Assembly (NCBI GenBank): GCA_013400115.1
Contig: VXBP01010266.1
Coordinates: forward strand, 868,001-932,000
Direction: 5' to 3'
Length of the DNA stretch: 64,000 bases
Source: Rhinopomastus cyanomelas
Lineage: Eukaryota > Chordata > Aves > Bucerotiformes > Rhinopomastidae
Below the pieces are notes generated by a model, which saw only the letters and a program-made list of their open reading frames with translations, was not told the DNA's origin and did no database searches. Made by a program: the position numbers and the translations under genes. Numbering within the stretch: the first letter of the stretch is position 1; every line of letters begins with the position of its first letter. This document shows positions 35,812-48,832 of this stretch, one piece after another.

Positions 35812-38800
35812 CATGGACTTTGGTTGTGAGTGGGCACCAAAAACATCTCACGACAAGTTGTTCTGGGGGAGGGCTAAGTGGGAGGGGTTGGTTTTGTTTT
35901 TTCAAGATTCCTTCAAAAAAGGAACATCCCTTTCTGACTGCGTTCAGCATCCATCAATTGCATTGGGCTGTTATCCTGGGTATTCACCAAACCTTGCACT
36001 CTCTCCTGTTGTTCTGGTGAAATCTGAGCCTCTACAAAGCTGTGCTAAGGTTAGAGTGTAGCTGATAGATGTGGATAATTGCTTCAAAGTCCTGAATTAG
36101 AGTTGATGTTTCTAGCCTGCAAGAGAGTTAAGTACTAGAGTAGCACCATTGGCCTGCATGTGATTTGGATTTCTGCTTGGTAGGGAAAGGAACCTGGACA
36201 GTAAATTGAAGAGGTGTTTCTTAGACTTTCTTGAAGGAAGTGAACAGAAGAGGAGTTACGCTGCCCACTAGGAGTGTGCATGAAGACTATAACCAGCAGT
36301 ATGCTCTGTGGGGATTGGCAGGCAGTCTGTCATACATTCACATCTCTCCCTCTTCAGCAAATAGCAGTCTGTGAGCTAAAAAAACTAAGCCATTTATGGT
36401 CGAGGCATCGGAGGATGTTTATCTGAGAGAATAATAGCTACTGAATAAGCACACTGTTTAGTAGCCTTAGGTAATCCCTCGTGTTGTGATTTGTGTGTTG
36501 TAGTGGATTGAGTACGTACCAAATGCTTGGAAAGGTGTACTTTGGTTTATTTGGAAAGAAAAGTCAAAGTAACCCCAGCTGGTCTCACAGCTAAATTCAA
36601 ATCAAACCGGGTCCCTAAACGTTGCTGTGACATAGCGATTCCAGCCCAAGTGCAAGGAGGCATGCTGCAGAATCCTCTGAACACCTGCTCTGCAACGACG
36701 TCGGCCTGGCGAGGATGAAACATGGGGAGGTTTTCTTCTGCCTGCAGTGTCACGCCAACCTCCTGTGACGATGGGGTGATCTCTACTGAACGCGTTTCAA
36801 ACCAAAAGTATTGTAGTGTAGTACCAGTTGCTGCGTGTGTTGGAAATCCACCATAACACCAAGAAAGGAGGCACAAACTGAACCTACAAAGGCAAGTCTC
36901 AATGCAAGCTTCAGTCAGGTGTTAACCTTCTTTTGTCTCTTTTTTTAATGTATTGTTTTGTTAGTATCTAACTCTGTTCAGTGATCGCTTGTCAGTCAGA
37001 TGATCAACATGTGCTCCATTAACAGTGTTACCAGTTCAATTGGCACAGTTTCCTATGAGTAGAACTGACAGTACCAACAGAAAGAAGTTGACTTGAATCT
37101 CCACGTGCTGCAAGCGTAGCAAGACCAACGTAAAGACTTGTTCATGTGCAGAAGCCTGGTAAGAAGAAATGGCCGTGTATCTAAGCGGTCAAAGTGCCTG
37201 CTTTCTTTTTTAGTTCTGTTGTCCTTATTTGTCAATGAAGATGTATTTAAACTTTTTTTTTTTCCACTTTGCACATGAATTCTGGAGGAAAACTGCATTA
37301 AGGTGCAGTGGCTGTGTTACCTGTTCTCTTTGGGTATCGTAGTTATAACCTGTGTGGTCTGGGAAGCAAAAGTACAGATGGTTTTTTTCCTTTCGGCAAA
37401 TGGCCACCACAAGTGGTTTCTGTAACATACCCTGAATGTACTGTAACTGCCTCTACCTTGAACACGCCTTTTCTATTTAAATAGCTTATAAGTATGTTCT
37501 CTGAATTGTGAAGTGCATAACTTAAAACCAATGATGTCATGACCTCTACAGTAGCCTTCTGCAAGTTCTGCTGCCATCACCAAAATACTCAAATTTCAAG
37601 TCGAATGCGTTTCCTCCGGGATTTGAAGATGATGAAGTCACTGAAGCATAAAGGAGTTGTTCTCTATGTATGGTGGAGGAGATGTCAGAAGTCAGTAGGT
37701 CTTCAGCCCACTGTTAGCTGAGCTACCAAAGGGTGGTTTTTAAGCAAACTAATTCTCAGACCAGAAGATGGACTGTATTTGAATCTCGCAATCCTTTCTG
37801 TTCAGCTTCCTGTTCTTCCGATCCCTTTCCATGCTGTGTGTTTCTTCTGGGCTCACTCATCCTGCTCCTCCGTGTGTCTGGCCTAGTTTGTAGTACAACT
37901 AGTTTAGCTGTGAGGGGACGCCGATGGTGTTTGTATATTGCTGGTCCCTGATCTTACGTGTGCTTAATTTTGCATATAGGAGTGCGTTTAGGAAAAAAGA
38001 AAATATCAAGGTGCTAGTTAGTGTCTTCTTGGCTTTGCCTCAGTAACTAATGTGAATATTCTTCTTTGCAAAAGTGATTTTTCAAGATATCTACTTTTGA
38101 GGTACTTCTGAGACGAAACCCCATGGAACAAGAGAGATTATTTACTGTTCTCTGATGTCTAAAGACACATTTTACATGGAGAGTGACATTACTGTGTTCA
38201 TGAAGGCATGCATTATTAAAGAGAGATAGTCATTGAAGAGAGAGCTGAACTGTAGAGGGATTTTTTTTTAGCCAAGGTTTAAAGCGGTTTGTGAATAATT
38301 CAGTGACTGATGTTTTGGATAAATGATAACAACGCAGGATTTGTCTGTGTGTGGATGCAGATGATCGTATTAGCAGCCCAAAGCTGACATTTCTTCCAAA
38401 ACATGGAATGCTGATCAAATAGAAAAGCTTTAATAGATAAAGTTACAAGAAATAATTAAATCACCACTGCCCTGTGGTACTTCCTTTCCAAAGGAAAGTA
38501 CTGAGTTCACTGTTACCAAATTATCTCTGCCATATAATCTCTACAGCATCCAGTAGTACCTCATGGGAAAAGCTAGCTACTTCAATTCTCTCTAGAGGAA
38601 ACGTCCATGTTACGGCCAATCTACACTTAGGAGTGACTTCGTCGCCAAGGTACACATGGAAGCGTTGGAGCTGAGCTCCTGGAAGAGATAGACAGGATTT
38701 GCTGCCTTTCTAGCTCATTACATTTTTCTTGCTTGCTGTCCAAGCAAGGATGCTGGGATATATGATGAGTCTTTTCACTGTGGTGAATGTGGCCCTTCTT

Positions 38801-39500
38801 TATACATCGTAAAGAGGCCCAAAAAAAAAAAATCCCTCTACCTCTACACCTGTTGTTCACCTGTAAAGCTTCAAGCTACAAAATTATATATATATTTTAA
38901 CCTTTTTTTGTCTTTCAGAAGCATACTAATTGTTTGCCACTGAGGCCTTTTATCTACTGTATTTTAATATGTTCATTTGATAGTCATCGAGATCTCTTTG
39001 TACTTCTAACCTGTAGATCTTGTCATGTTTCCTACTGCTCCTTTTTCCTCGTTCTCCAGTCCACTTTTAAACTGATAAATAGAAAGCTGTACACTCTCTA
39101 TTCCAATTACATTTTACACTAGTGGAACTGGTATTTTGGTAGCGCCTTAATTTTGCAGTTGTGAAATGATTGTATCAACTCTTATCTGGGGCTTCTGACC
39201 AGATGTAAATGAGTCTGTTTAATGTAGATAAACTTGAAACCATTTTTTACTGTTTTAAAGCTAGTTACGAAATGGAGTGTGTACATATGTATAAATATAA
39301 ATTATTAATCCGCACCTTTTTGTATCTAGTAAATACAGAAGTTCATGTTCTAACCACATTTGGCAATTCTTGTTGCATAAGCAAAGCCAAAACTTTTTTT
39401 AAAAATGGCAATGTTCATTTAATGTATATTTGCAATATTCATGGGAAATGTATTTAATTTATGTGATATTTGGAATAAAACAGTTTGAATTTAGAAGCGC
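35812..39500 (+). other. LONRF2: LONRF2 3' UTR
   Basis: About 3.7 kb of repeat-free sequence follows the stop and grows AT-rich toward its end, as expected for a long vertebrate 3' UTR. No young CR1 lies inside, whereas the DNA beyond 41 kb is rich in them. Upstream ATTAAA motifs at 38215-38220 and 38455-38460 could give shorter forms. A Pumilio-type TGTACATA lies at 39280-39287. The extent is inferred from the last strong AATAAA. Confidence 0.6.
39474..39479 (+). terminator. LONRF2: Probable LONRF2 polyadenylation signal AATAAA
   Basis: AATAAA follows an AT-rich block typical of a UTR end and is followed within 40 bp by GT-rich sequence (GCGCGTGAGTTTATGGG). Cleavage is expected at about 39490-39505. 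Confidence 0.6.
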
Positions 39501-41486
39501 GTGAGTTTATGGGAAAGCTGAGAGCTGAACAGAAACAGACTGCCGACGTGCTTTGGTCGGAGTGGCCCACGATGGTTTGATTTCCCAGAAAGGAGCCCAA
39601 GGAATGAGAATTGACCGCATGAGGTTTTGAGAAGCAAATAGATGTTGGGGTTTGTAAGTTGCACTGGGGCTGAAACCTTTGCCGTGTAAGAGATGGGGAG
39701 GTTGTGTCGTATGCTGGGCCTTGCTGGGGACCTGTGGTGTTGGGCATGAGTTCAAGGGGGTGCATTTGAGGGGAGGTGGGATCTGGTAAGGTGCATGTGG
39801 AGAGGTGGGGTGGTGGAGATGAACTTTTAAGTCCACCAGGGATGGAATGTGACGAAGATGGGAGAGGACCAGGCAGTGGGCTCTCTTGTAGCTTCTCGGA
39901 TCTAGTACTTTGTAGAGCTGAGTGTGACCTGACTGGCTGCACAGAACAAACTCTGAAAAAATCTGGGTACAGTTAAGAACACAAAGTGTCTTGCTGACTA
40001 AGCCCAGTGGAATAAGGTACCTTCGGGGTGCTGCGAGATGGAGGTGGTGTTCCACACTGAGGCTCTGGGCGCAGCCAACACTTGTAGAGGATGGTGGGAC
40101 ACTGGCCAGGCTGCGCCAGCAGCAAAATGCAGTCGTGGCGGGGCAAAGCTGAGATGGACTGCAGAGAGCATATCCCATCCTTCAGCTGTGTCATGCTATA
40201 CCAGCTGAGCAAAACCACAGCAAAGGCCTTTTTTCTGGTAAATATTAGACTTTTTTTTCCCCCTAGTGTTGTATTGACTTTGGCCTTTGTGCCTGCGTCT
40301 GCTGAACGTCTGAGCAAACAAACATCAGTTACAGGACTGCACCTTTGAAAGGCATCGCAAGCCGGCGTTGGAGTACGTGGGTAAGTGCTGCTGGATTTAC
40401 AAGCATTCTTTCACCATCCTTCCTTGCACTAAAGGAAGGAGGTGGGGAAAGATGACTGGTGCACCTTTCCTTTTTATTATCCAGGTCCTTGTGTGCCTCA
40501 AGGCTTTGAGAGCAACAGGAGCAAAATAACTGCAAGAAGGTAGTAAGTACCAATAGGACTGGTTTTCTTTACCCCGCGTATCCTTTGCTGGCTGATGTTG
40601 AGCCCTGGAAGGGCAACAGATTGTGTTCCTTTCCCTAAGCCTCAAAGTGATGGAATTCCTGAAGTGTGGAAACCTTAGTGGTCTGCCATCTTCATCTTCT
40701 TTTGACTTTCTGCTTCATCAAAGGACTTACATTTGCAAGACAGCACTTGCTGGAAGCTGTTGGCTATGGAGCTGTAGAATAAGTAAAAGGAATGATCTGG
40801 ACCAAAAAAATCTGTGACTATCTGGAGGAAACGAAAAAGCTAATCCATGCCAGCACTTTCCTTAGTTCCTTTTGACAAATGTGTAGACTACACTACGCTC
40901 TCAGCTAGGAGACAGGCGTGTTTTTAATTGCGTTTACGTTAGATGGTAGGAACAAGTTGTTTCTAAATTGAGATAAATACCACTCACTGACAACTTTTAT
41001 AGCTCTGTTCTGCCATGTGCGGGGTTCAGCCTTGGCTGCTAAATTTGGGACTTCATGCATCCATGGGAGAAACGTTTTCACTTTTAAATGTCACTTACAC
41101 TTTATTTTCGTAAACATCTGCTGCTCTTTTTGTGCAACAGTCGCACTGGAGCCTGCCCCATGAAAGCACATGGCTTTGGTAGACAAGAGCCAGAACAGAA
41201 GCTGGTTCTGGGGGCCAGGCCTGTTGACCTCATCATAGACTTAGTGATACAGCTCTTGGTCCCCTTTCCTCTACCCAGCGTACTCCAGGGGCAAAGGTGG
41301 AACTTCTCCAGGTATGCACCTGGTGTCCTTGAGGGCGGTAAAACACAAGTGCCCAAGAGCGTAGTTTTCTTGAACCACTGGCAACAGTCAGAGGGAAGCA
41401 TCTCCACGCAGCCCCTTGGGTCCATCAGCCTATTCACATTCTATACACACAAAGTCCTCCTACCCTCAGCTCGTGGAGCCCAACGA
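39501..41486. other. Intergenic, no gene recognised
   Basis: An open antisense frame of 223 codons (39507-40178, minus) and an overlapping 162-codon one lie here. Both are rich in Ser, Pro, His and Thr, show no domain, and start right behind the LONRF2 poly(A) signal, so they are not called genes. Confidence 0.45.
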
Positions 41487-41594
41487 CCCGCCTGGATGTG
41501 TTCCTGTGTGACTTGGTCTAGGTGATCCTGCTGTGGTAGGGGGATTGGACTTTATTTCAAGGTCTGTTCCAACCCCTAATGATTCTATGATCAT
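41487..41594 (+). repeat. CR1 tail, 5'-truncated
   Basis: CCGCCTGGATGTGTTCCTGT leads through GACTTGGTCTAGGTGATCCT to a GATTGGACT...CCTAATGATTCTATGATC end. About 105 bp of the young CR1 subfamily are present in sense, with a small deletion inside the GATGATCTTTC block. Confidence 0.85.
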
Positions 41595-44500
41595 GGCCAG
41601 GCTATTTCCTGCAATTTTGAGCCCCTTTTTGTCACGTGCTCTTGTTCTTCCCTCATTGATCTGCTGTTTTTTGAGAGAGAAAAGAGAGAAAAGGTAAGAA
41701 ATGAAGGCAGATCTTGGGAGAGTGTTACTGACTGCGGTTCCAGTTGGTAGCTTTTTGGCCAAACCTTTAGATGAAGCGTAGGTTCAGGCAGCAGGACCTC
41801 TCCCATCCTGTAAAACCAGGTCTGGCGGGGAAAGAAAGTCTTGAAGTGGAAGGAGGGAAGAATATGTAATGTGTCCTCAGTAGGAAGTGGATGATGTTCC
41901 AATTGGCCTGAAGTCCCTTCTTAACTCTGACTGGCACCAGACACAAGAGGAGTACAAGAAATGCTTGAATAGAAAAGGGCAAAGAAATCTGGCAAAATAT
42001 TTTGCCCCAGTCGCCTAATTTGAGGCTTCTGTGTGTCCTGGAAAGGCCTTTTTTCTCTCCAAACTTGTGTCAGATGAAATTGGAGGGAGGCTCTGACCTT
42101 TAGCAAGTAACGCAGTGGAGTTGTGATACGAAACTTATCCATTCCTTCTGCCATGCTGTGCCCTCAGTGCCACAGTATATCAACAAATTTCCTCAAATGA
42201 ATTGTGAGTAGAGATCATCTCATTTCTCCTTTGGTTTTTGTTTTGCCTGGTCTCAACATCTCTGTTGTTTCTGGTATGCTCTTTTGCTAGAGAAGCGCAA
42301 AATGATCACACTTCCCTCAGTGAGGGAATTGTAGAAAATGTGCCTCCCACTCCGAGTGCTTTGTCTGCTGTCTGCACAGGACTGTGTTCACAAGTTCTGT
42401 GTCTGAATCACAGGCTCTGCATTTTGCAGAGGTGCTTCTTTACCAGATGGTGCTTTCAGGCAAGTAATTGTCTTGTTTACTCTGCAGCAATCAACCCTGC
42501 CTAAGTGTCAGCTTTGACTGGCCCTTTGCAAATATTCTCATTATGTGTTAATTCTACAGTGCAGAGGCTTCTTGGTTTTATCTTCATAGTTCATAACAAC
42601 CCTCGTGGAGGATTCATCTGGAGACATCGGTAACAGTTGATGTCCTTCCAGCTGTAAGCTGGTTTTTTAATGGACACTCTTTAGCTAGCCAGCTGCTGAC
42701 TGCAGCTTGCCTTTCACTCAGCACTGTTCCTTCTCTGAAATCTCTTGGCAGGGAGGAGTTAAATACATCTGAGCTCACACTTGAGTCATCTGTCCCCTGG
42801 TCAGGAGTGTGTTTGCTTACAAGCACGTATAGGTTTGGAGCTGGTCCTGGAACAGGAGTGTGCGGCTCACGTCTGCCATGCACCCGCTCAGGCAGAAGGC
42901 AGCCCCTGCAAACAAAGGCACTCTGAGAGGCGAAGGGGCACACGGGGCTCCGGGGTGGTTAGCTGAGGATACCTGGTCACTTTGCCTCCATTTGTTTGAG
43001 GTGCAAGAAGGACTAAAGGGAAGGTGAGGGCAGCTTTGGCTGTGCCTCTGTTCGTGAACTGCATGTGAGTTTGTTCTTTGGCACGAGCACTGCACAGCGT
43101 GGAGCAGCTGTGTGTGTCCAAAGTGCTAAACCCTCTTTCCCACCCAAAATGTGCAGCTTTGCATGAGCTACCTATTGGGAACCATCCCTGTGTTAACAAC
43201 TCCTGAGCCGTGGCTGCAAATGTGACTCTGTGTGTGTGTGTGTGTGTGTGTGTGGGGGATAATATTATCTGTCAGAAACCTAAACCCTGCCTCAGCTATT
43301 CTTAAATTGCATGTTGCTTTGCTTAATGACAGGTCTTACCACGGGGGACTTGGCTTGTGGGAGGGTGTGAGCACAGCCAGGAGAGGGGCTCTGAGGGAAG
43401 CAGTTTGGCGCCAGCTGGCTCTGGAGATGAGACTGATGACAGGCAGAGGGAATCCTAGCAGGCATCTCCCAGACAAGAGCATGTAGAAGTGCTCTGTCTT
43501 GTTTTGCCTGAATGGAGCATAAGGTCTGGGTCTGTGAGATGTGTAGGAAGGGGGAGTGGTGAATTCAAGCAGTGGTGATAAATTTGGGATTAAGCAAATT
43601 TACAGGTGTAAAGCTACCAGTTTGGACTGGAATGAAGACCTGACTGGCCTGGTGCCTGCCTTTCTAGCAGTAGCCAAAAAACCCAGGGGAGAACAGGGCA
43701 ATACTAATACTTAATCTCCGAGCCTCCAGCACCAAATAAGCTTTGTGAGCCAGTTGAGATGTCTGTGTGTTTTGGAACCTTTAGTAGGGCTTTTCATATT
43801 TTTATGGCAGCCTTTTGAAGCTGTGGAAACTCTCAGCATTCACAGCCTTCTTTAGCCAGAGTGTTTGCAGGTTGGCAGAAGGGTGTGTGATGGACTGCTT
43901 TTTGTTTTGGACTAGGATCTTACTAGCTTCCCTTTGTGCTCCCTAGCTGCTGTATTGGAAGATTAAAGGTAAACCACAGGGGCTTGGTCTGTGTAGAGCT
44001 CAGCCTGGGGAGAACAGGCTAGTGAAGGCAGATTTTTTTTGAAGGGCTCGTGAGCATTTGGCCTTAACAGCTCAACATTTCTCTCTTTGCTACAGGAACT
44101 AAGAGGCAGCAACAGAAGGCACCAGGAGCTGAACAAGAGAAGGGGTTGTTCCTCCAGGATCACAGTCTATTTTTCTTTTAACCATGTTGTACTGACAGTG
44201 CTGGGACAGACCTTTATCAGACCAGATAATCCAGGCTTGGTCACTCTCTTAGATCTCTACTGTAATTCCTCATCACCATACAGGTGAAGACCTGTATAAC
44301 CCAGAATGGCTGAGCATTTTGAAGAGAAAAGAGGAATCTCCATGTGCAAGGTCTGTGCTCAGTGCACAGAGGCCCAGGTGAGCCAAGGCAGGCATCCAGG
44401 TCTTTCCCAGAAAAAAAGATGTTTCTACTGGCAACAGATGGTGATAGGAGTGTATTTTTAGCCTTCTCTTTTTATAGCCAACAGGCCATTTGACCATTTC

Positions 44501-44896
44501 CTCTGCCCACGCCTTTAGAAAGCCAAACAGCAAGCAAGATGCAACAAGTGGGAGAAAAAAAGTCTGACTGCAGCACCTGAAGTTGAAGAAGTTTCTTCTG
44601 TCTGTAGTGGCCACAAAAATACGGATGCCAATCCAACTGAAATCATGTATCTCAATCCACTGTAGAAGGTGGCAGCTGAGAGGTCATCTCGGAGTTTTAG
44701 GAGTGTCAGCAGATAGCAGACTGGGCTAGTGTTATCGGTTAGACACTGAAGGAATAGCTGTTACTGATTATTTAGGAGAGTCAGATGCTCCCAGGTCTCA
44801 CTCTGTGCAGACTGGCTTTGTTCTGGTCCACAGCTGTGACCATCTTGCCTGCTGGGTTGCTGTCTTACCATTCTCTACATCTACCTGCAATGAGGT
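41595..44896. other. Intergenic with a (TG)13 microsatellite
   Basis: The only structured feature is an uninterrupted (TG)13 run at 43229-43254 followed by GGGGG. ORFs are short and unrecognised. Confidence 0.5.
43229..43254. repeat. (TG)13 microsatellite
   Basis: Twenty-six bases of perfect TG dinucleotide repeat, likely polymorphic in length. Confidence 0.95.
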
Positions 44897-45256
44897 TGGA
44901 GTTAGGAGGTCACTTCTTCCTAGTAGCAAGTGATAGGACTAGAGGAAATGGCTGCAAGTTGCACCAGGGGAAGTCCAGATTGGATATTGGGAAGAATTGC
45001 TTCACTAAGAGGGTCATAAAGTACTGGAACAGGGTGCCCAGGGAAGTGGTGCAGTCACCATCCCTAGAAGTATTTAAAATACATGTAGATGGTCTAGGGT
45101 GGGGCGTCCCAGCCTGGTGGGGGGGTTGGAACTGGATGATGAGGTGGTCCCTTCCAATCCTGAGTGATTCTGATTCCATAACTTCTCCAGTGAAGTGATC
45201 CTGCTGTGGCAGGGGGATTGGACTAGATGATCTTTCAGGGTCCCTTCCAATCCCTG
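44897..45256 (+). repeat. Composite CR1, second type
   Basis: The first part is the ORF2 C-terminus and 3' UTR of an older CR1 subfamily (FLVASDRTRGNGCKLHQGKS, WNRVPREVVQSPSLEVFKIH), ending in AATCCTGAGTGATTCTGATT near 45175. It runs on through CCATAACTTCTCCAGTGAAG into the young tail GTGATCCTGCTGTGGCAGGG to about 45256. The same junction segment recurs at 62612-62720. Sense orientation. Confidence 0.85.
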
Positions 45257-45954
45257 AACAACACAGGAGGTCATGGAGCTGAGTGTAGTAGAGCTGCCTG
45301 TAGCTGTCATTATGGCCAGCACAGCAAGCCTTTGTTTTGGTTACCAGTGGTTACTCAACTCCCCTCATTTCGTATCACCTAACAGGAACACCAGGCTGAC
45401 TTGTCACTCCATCTTCTTTCACTTCCACTTGGCTCTTGCACGGGCAGAAAGCCTGTACCAAGCCAATCCTGAGGCCTCACACCAACCCTATCCCTTAACC
45501 ATTCCCAGACACAAAGAGCCCTGCAGCAATCCTTCGCACTGCACTGTGCCCCACCAGTTCTGCCCCTGACAGCAACTTTATCCTCTGGAGGGCTGTATGG
45601 ATGTAAGTGTTTTCCTCAGGCATGTTTGTGCAGACAGTTATTGCCATGATAGTCTGTGCCACGTGCTGTGTGCCCCTGGGAGTTTGAGTATCATATTTGT
45701 GCTCCGGGTGGGAAAACTCGGTGATTTTCTCCTCGGGCCCAAGATCCCCCCACAAGTTCCAAAAAGCAGCTTGAGATCAGCCCTGCAAACCTGCCTGCAT
45801 CCACATGTCCCTCTGAGCAGCCAACAGAGAAACTTGATTGCTGATCACGATAGATCACTCCAGAGACACCAAGACTGCTTTTAATGCTTCATTTCTCTTG
45901 CTAGATTTGTGGATAGGAAACTATACCCAACCATACCGGTAAGCACCAGTGCCA
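45257..45954. other. Intergenic, nothing recognised
   Basis: Unique sequence between two CR1 copies. ORFs are under 100 codons and have no domain. Confidence 0.45.
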
Positions 45955-46160
45955 GATGAGAAGGAGCTACTTCCCAGTGAGGGTGACGGAGCACTGGAAC
46001 AGGCTGCCCAGGGGGTTGTGGAGTCTCCTTCTCTGGAGATGTTTAAGACCTGCCTGGATGTGTTCCTGTGTGGCTTGGTCTAAGTGATCCTGCTCTGGCA
46101 GGAGGATTGGACTGGATGATCTTTCGAGGTCCCTTCCAATCCCTAATGATTCTGTGACCA
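45955..46160 (+). repeat. CR1 3' end, young subfamily
   Basis: A standard copy reading GTGACGGAGCACTGGAACAG, then the ORF2 end, CCTGGATGTGTTCCTGTGTG and the GATTGGACTGGATGATCTTT tail with an ATTCTGTGA end. It serves as the simple, non-composite reference for the tail module discussed elsewhere. Confidence 0.9.
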
Positions 46161-48255
46161 AACCCAGCTTCCTCTCTCTCCAGGTACTGTAAGTACATTC
46201 TCCAGCTCCGTGCTGCAGACTGCTGGGACTGAACTGTGACCGGCTGCTGACAGAGGCTGTGCTGTGTTGCAATCGCTGCTTATTACTGTGGTTAAAATGT
46301 ACCCAGAGTGTCAAAAACATGGAACAATCCCTCCCATTTTTCTAGAAGGCTCCTGATGTCACTGCCAGCAATGACAGCAACAGCAGGACTCCATAAGGTC
46401 TCGTGGCTGCAGGAACAATCCCTCCCACCACAAGATTTTTAAGCCACTCGGTGATTTCAGCAAGATTTCCCAGAGGTACAGAAGTCTTGGTTCTTGGTGA
46501 AAATTGGTAGCCAAGCAGGAGGAAGAGATATTTTAACTCAAGTATGAGTTCCTGTGAAGGAAAAAATCTGCACATTTAGATACTATCAATCAAGCAGAAC
46601 AAAAGAAGAGAGAGAGGAACTAGGCTGGGATGGTCATGAGAGCCCTGGGAATGACTTGTTTTAGTAGTAAATCTGCCATTTCATCCTGTTCCCTCAGAGC
46701 ATGACTAATCCCTGTGGTACACAGCAAGAGCCTGGCTGTCTCTCTGACCCAGCACCAGCTGTGGCAGGCATTCTGGCACTGACTCTGGGGTTTTGGTGTT
46801 TTGTGCTCAGGCCACTCAGTGAGATGCTCAGCTTCTCTGACCCCACACTGCTGTGCCTGCTCTCTTCTCTGCTATCAGAGATTGCACCACGACTTTAAAG
46901 CTAGATAGAGGAGCAACGCAGAGCGGCGTGGACCTTGTAACTGCTGGCAGCATCACTTTTATTTCAGTGCCTATGAGCAAGCCTTACCTTCTTGTCCTTT
47001 ACAGTCAGACAGCCCTTCTTACCTTTCTCTGCTCTAATTCTGCTGGGCTTTTCCCTCTTTCAGTCCCACAGCAAACTCTTACAAGCCTGAACTGACTCCC
47101 TTAGCATCAGTTACACATCCTACTGCTGTTTTGTGGTCTTAAGGGAAGAGAGGGGTCAGTGTGACCAGATCAGTATTTGTGTCTGGACTTGTGAGTAACT
47201 CAGCACTACTTTTATCTTTGTGGGCTCCCAGGCAGGAGCCTGATGATCCTGCCATTGCATCCCTCCCAAGGGAGGGATGTTTTTCCTTTACCCTCTTGCC
47301 AAGCAGCGGGACCTCATGCAGCTCCTCTGGCAAATGAGAGTCTCTGGGGGTGCGTCACTCTGATGCTGCCTGCATGCTGGTGGAGTGATTTAGTCGAGAA
47401 ATCATGGGGCTACAGTGTCTCAGCCTCTTTGTTCAAGGAGAACTTCAGGTCTCAAACATTGTCCAGGAGGACAATTATGTTAAGGTAAGCAATGTGCATC
47501 ACTTTAAAGAAAGTTAATTGAACAGCTGAGGACCAAAGACTTCAATTCATGACTGGAGGGCTCACTCAAAAGCTGTGGGGACAGTGCCAGTGCCCAGGTG
47601 AAGTGCTCAACCCCTGGCTGTGCTTCTGCCATGTTGCCGTATCTGAAACTTGAGAGAGAGGTTTTGAGACCTGTGGAAAATTATACTAAGTGATGAATGT
47701 CAAGAAGTAATTACGGAAAAAGAGAAACAAGCCAAATGAACAGAGGTTTGTTTTCTTTTCCCTTGCTCTCCCATGTGAAATGGTAATGGAATATGGTCTC
47801 CTGGTTAATGCTTTAAGTACTGTGTGTCCCAGTTTCACAGTGCTCAGTACAATGTGTACAAAACCAAATATGAGTGTGTTGTGCTTGGGCTGTTTATCAG
47901 CTATCTGCTTTGCTGAGTAGATAGATCTATACAAGCGCTACTTTCACTGCGGAGTAACTATAAGTGAAACTCCATCACTGGCTAGTTAAACGTCACAGAG
48001 TTCTGCAAAAGCCTAGAGGACTGTCCACATCGGGAAGCTAAGCTACAGCATTGTTTTTGTTTTCTTTTTAAAGGATTACATCCTTTTTTGTGCATGTGTG
48101 TTGTTATTCTTGTTAATAAGTAGCCCCTGGATCAAGAAAACAACTGCAGTGTCATATTGCAAAGCTTGCTATGTCTCCTAGCCTCTGCTGTAAGCCCTCT
48201 GATTATGTGATCGTTGTATGGTGCTGGCATCGTTCAGCCCATGCTAGTAACTGAA
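46161..48255. other. Intergenic, nothing recognised
   Basis: No repeat, exon or RNA gene is recognised in this 2.1-kb stretch. Confidence 0.45.
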
Positions 48256-48832
48256 ATCCTAGAATCATTAGGGATTGGAAGGGACCTTGACAGATCATCT
48301 AGTCCAATCCCCCTGCCAGATCAGAATCACCTCAACCAAGTTGCACAGGAACACATTCAGGAGGGTTTTAAACATCTCCAGAGAAGGAAGCTTCACAACC
48401 TCCCTGGGCAGCCAATTCCAGTGCTCTGTCACCTTCACTGTGAAGAGTTTCCTTCTCATATTTATGTGGAACCTCCTGTGTTCCAGCTTACACCCATTGT
48501 CCCTTGTTCTATCATTAGATGACACTGAGCAGAGCCTGGTTCCATCCTCCTGACCATATTAATAAACACTAATTAAACTTCCCACCCCTCATGTATTTAT
48601 AAACATGAATGGGGTCACCCCTCAGTCTCCTTTTCTCCAAGCTAAGGAGACCCAGCTCCCTCAGCCTTTCCTTATAAGGGAAGTGTTCTACTCCCTTCGT
48701 CATCTTTGTGGCTCTGTCCCAGACTCTCTCCAGCAGTTGTGTTCTTCTTGAACTGAGGGCCCCAGAACTGGGCACAATACTCCAGATGTGGTCTCACCAG
48801 GGCAGAGTAGAGGAGGAGGAGAACCTCTCCAC
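48256..48832 (-). repeat. CR1 3' fragment with ORF2 remnant (577 bp)
   Basis: On the minus strand it reads the RT C-terminus (48569-48775: RVWDRATKMTKGVEHFPYKE, RLRELGLLSLEKRRL), then the 3' UTR and the tail ending ATTAGGGATTGGAAGGGACC complement at 48256. It is the simple young subfamily, with a frameshift near the end of ORF2. 5'-truncated. Confidence 0.9.
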
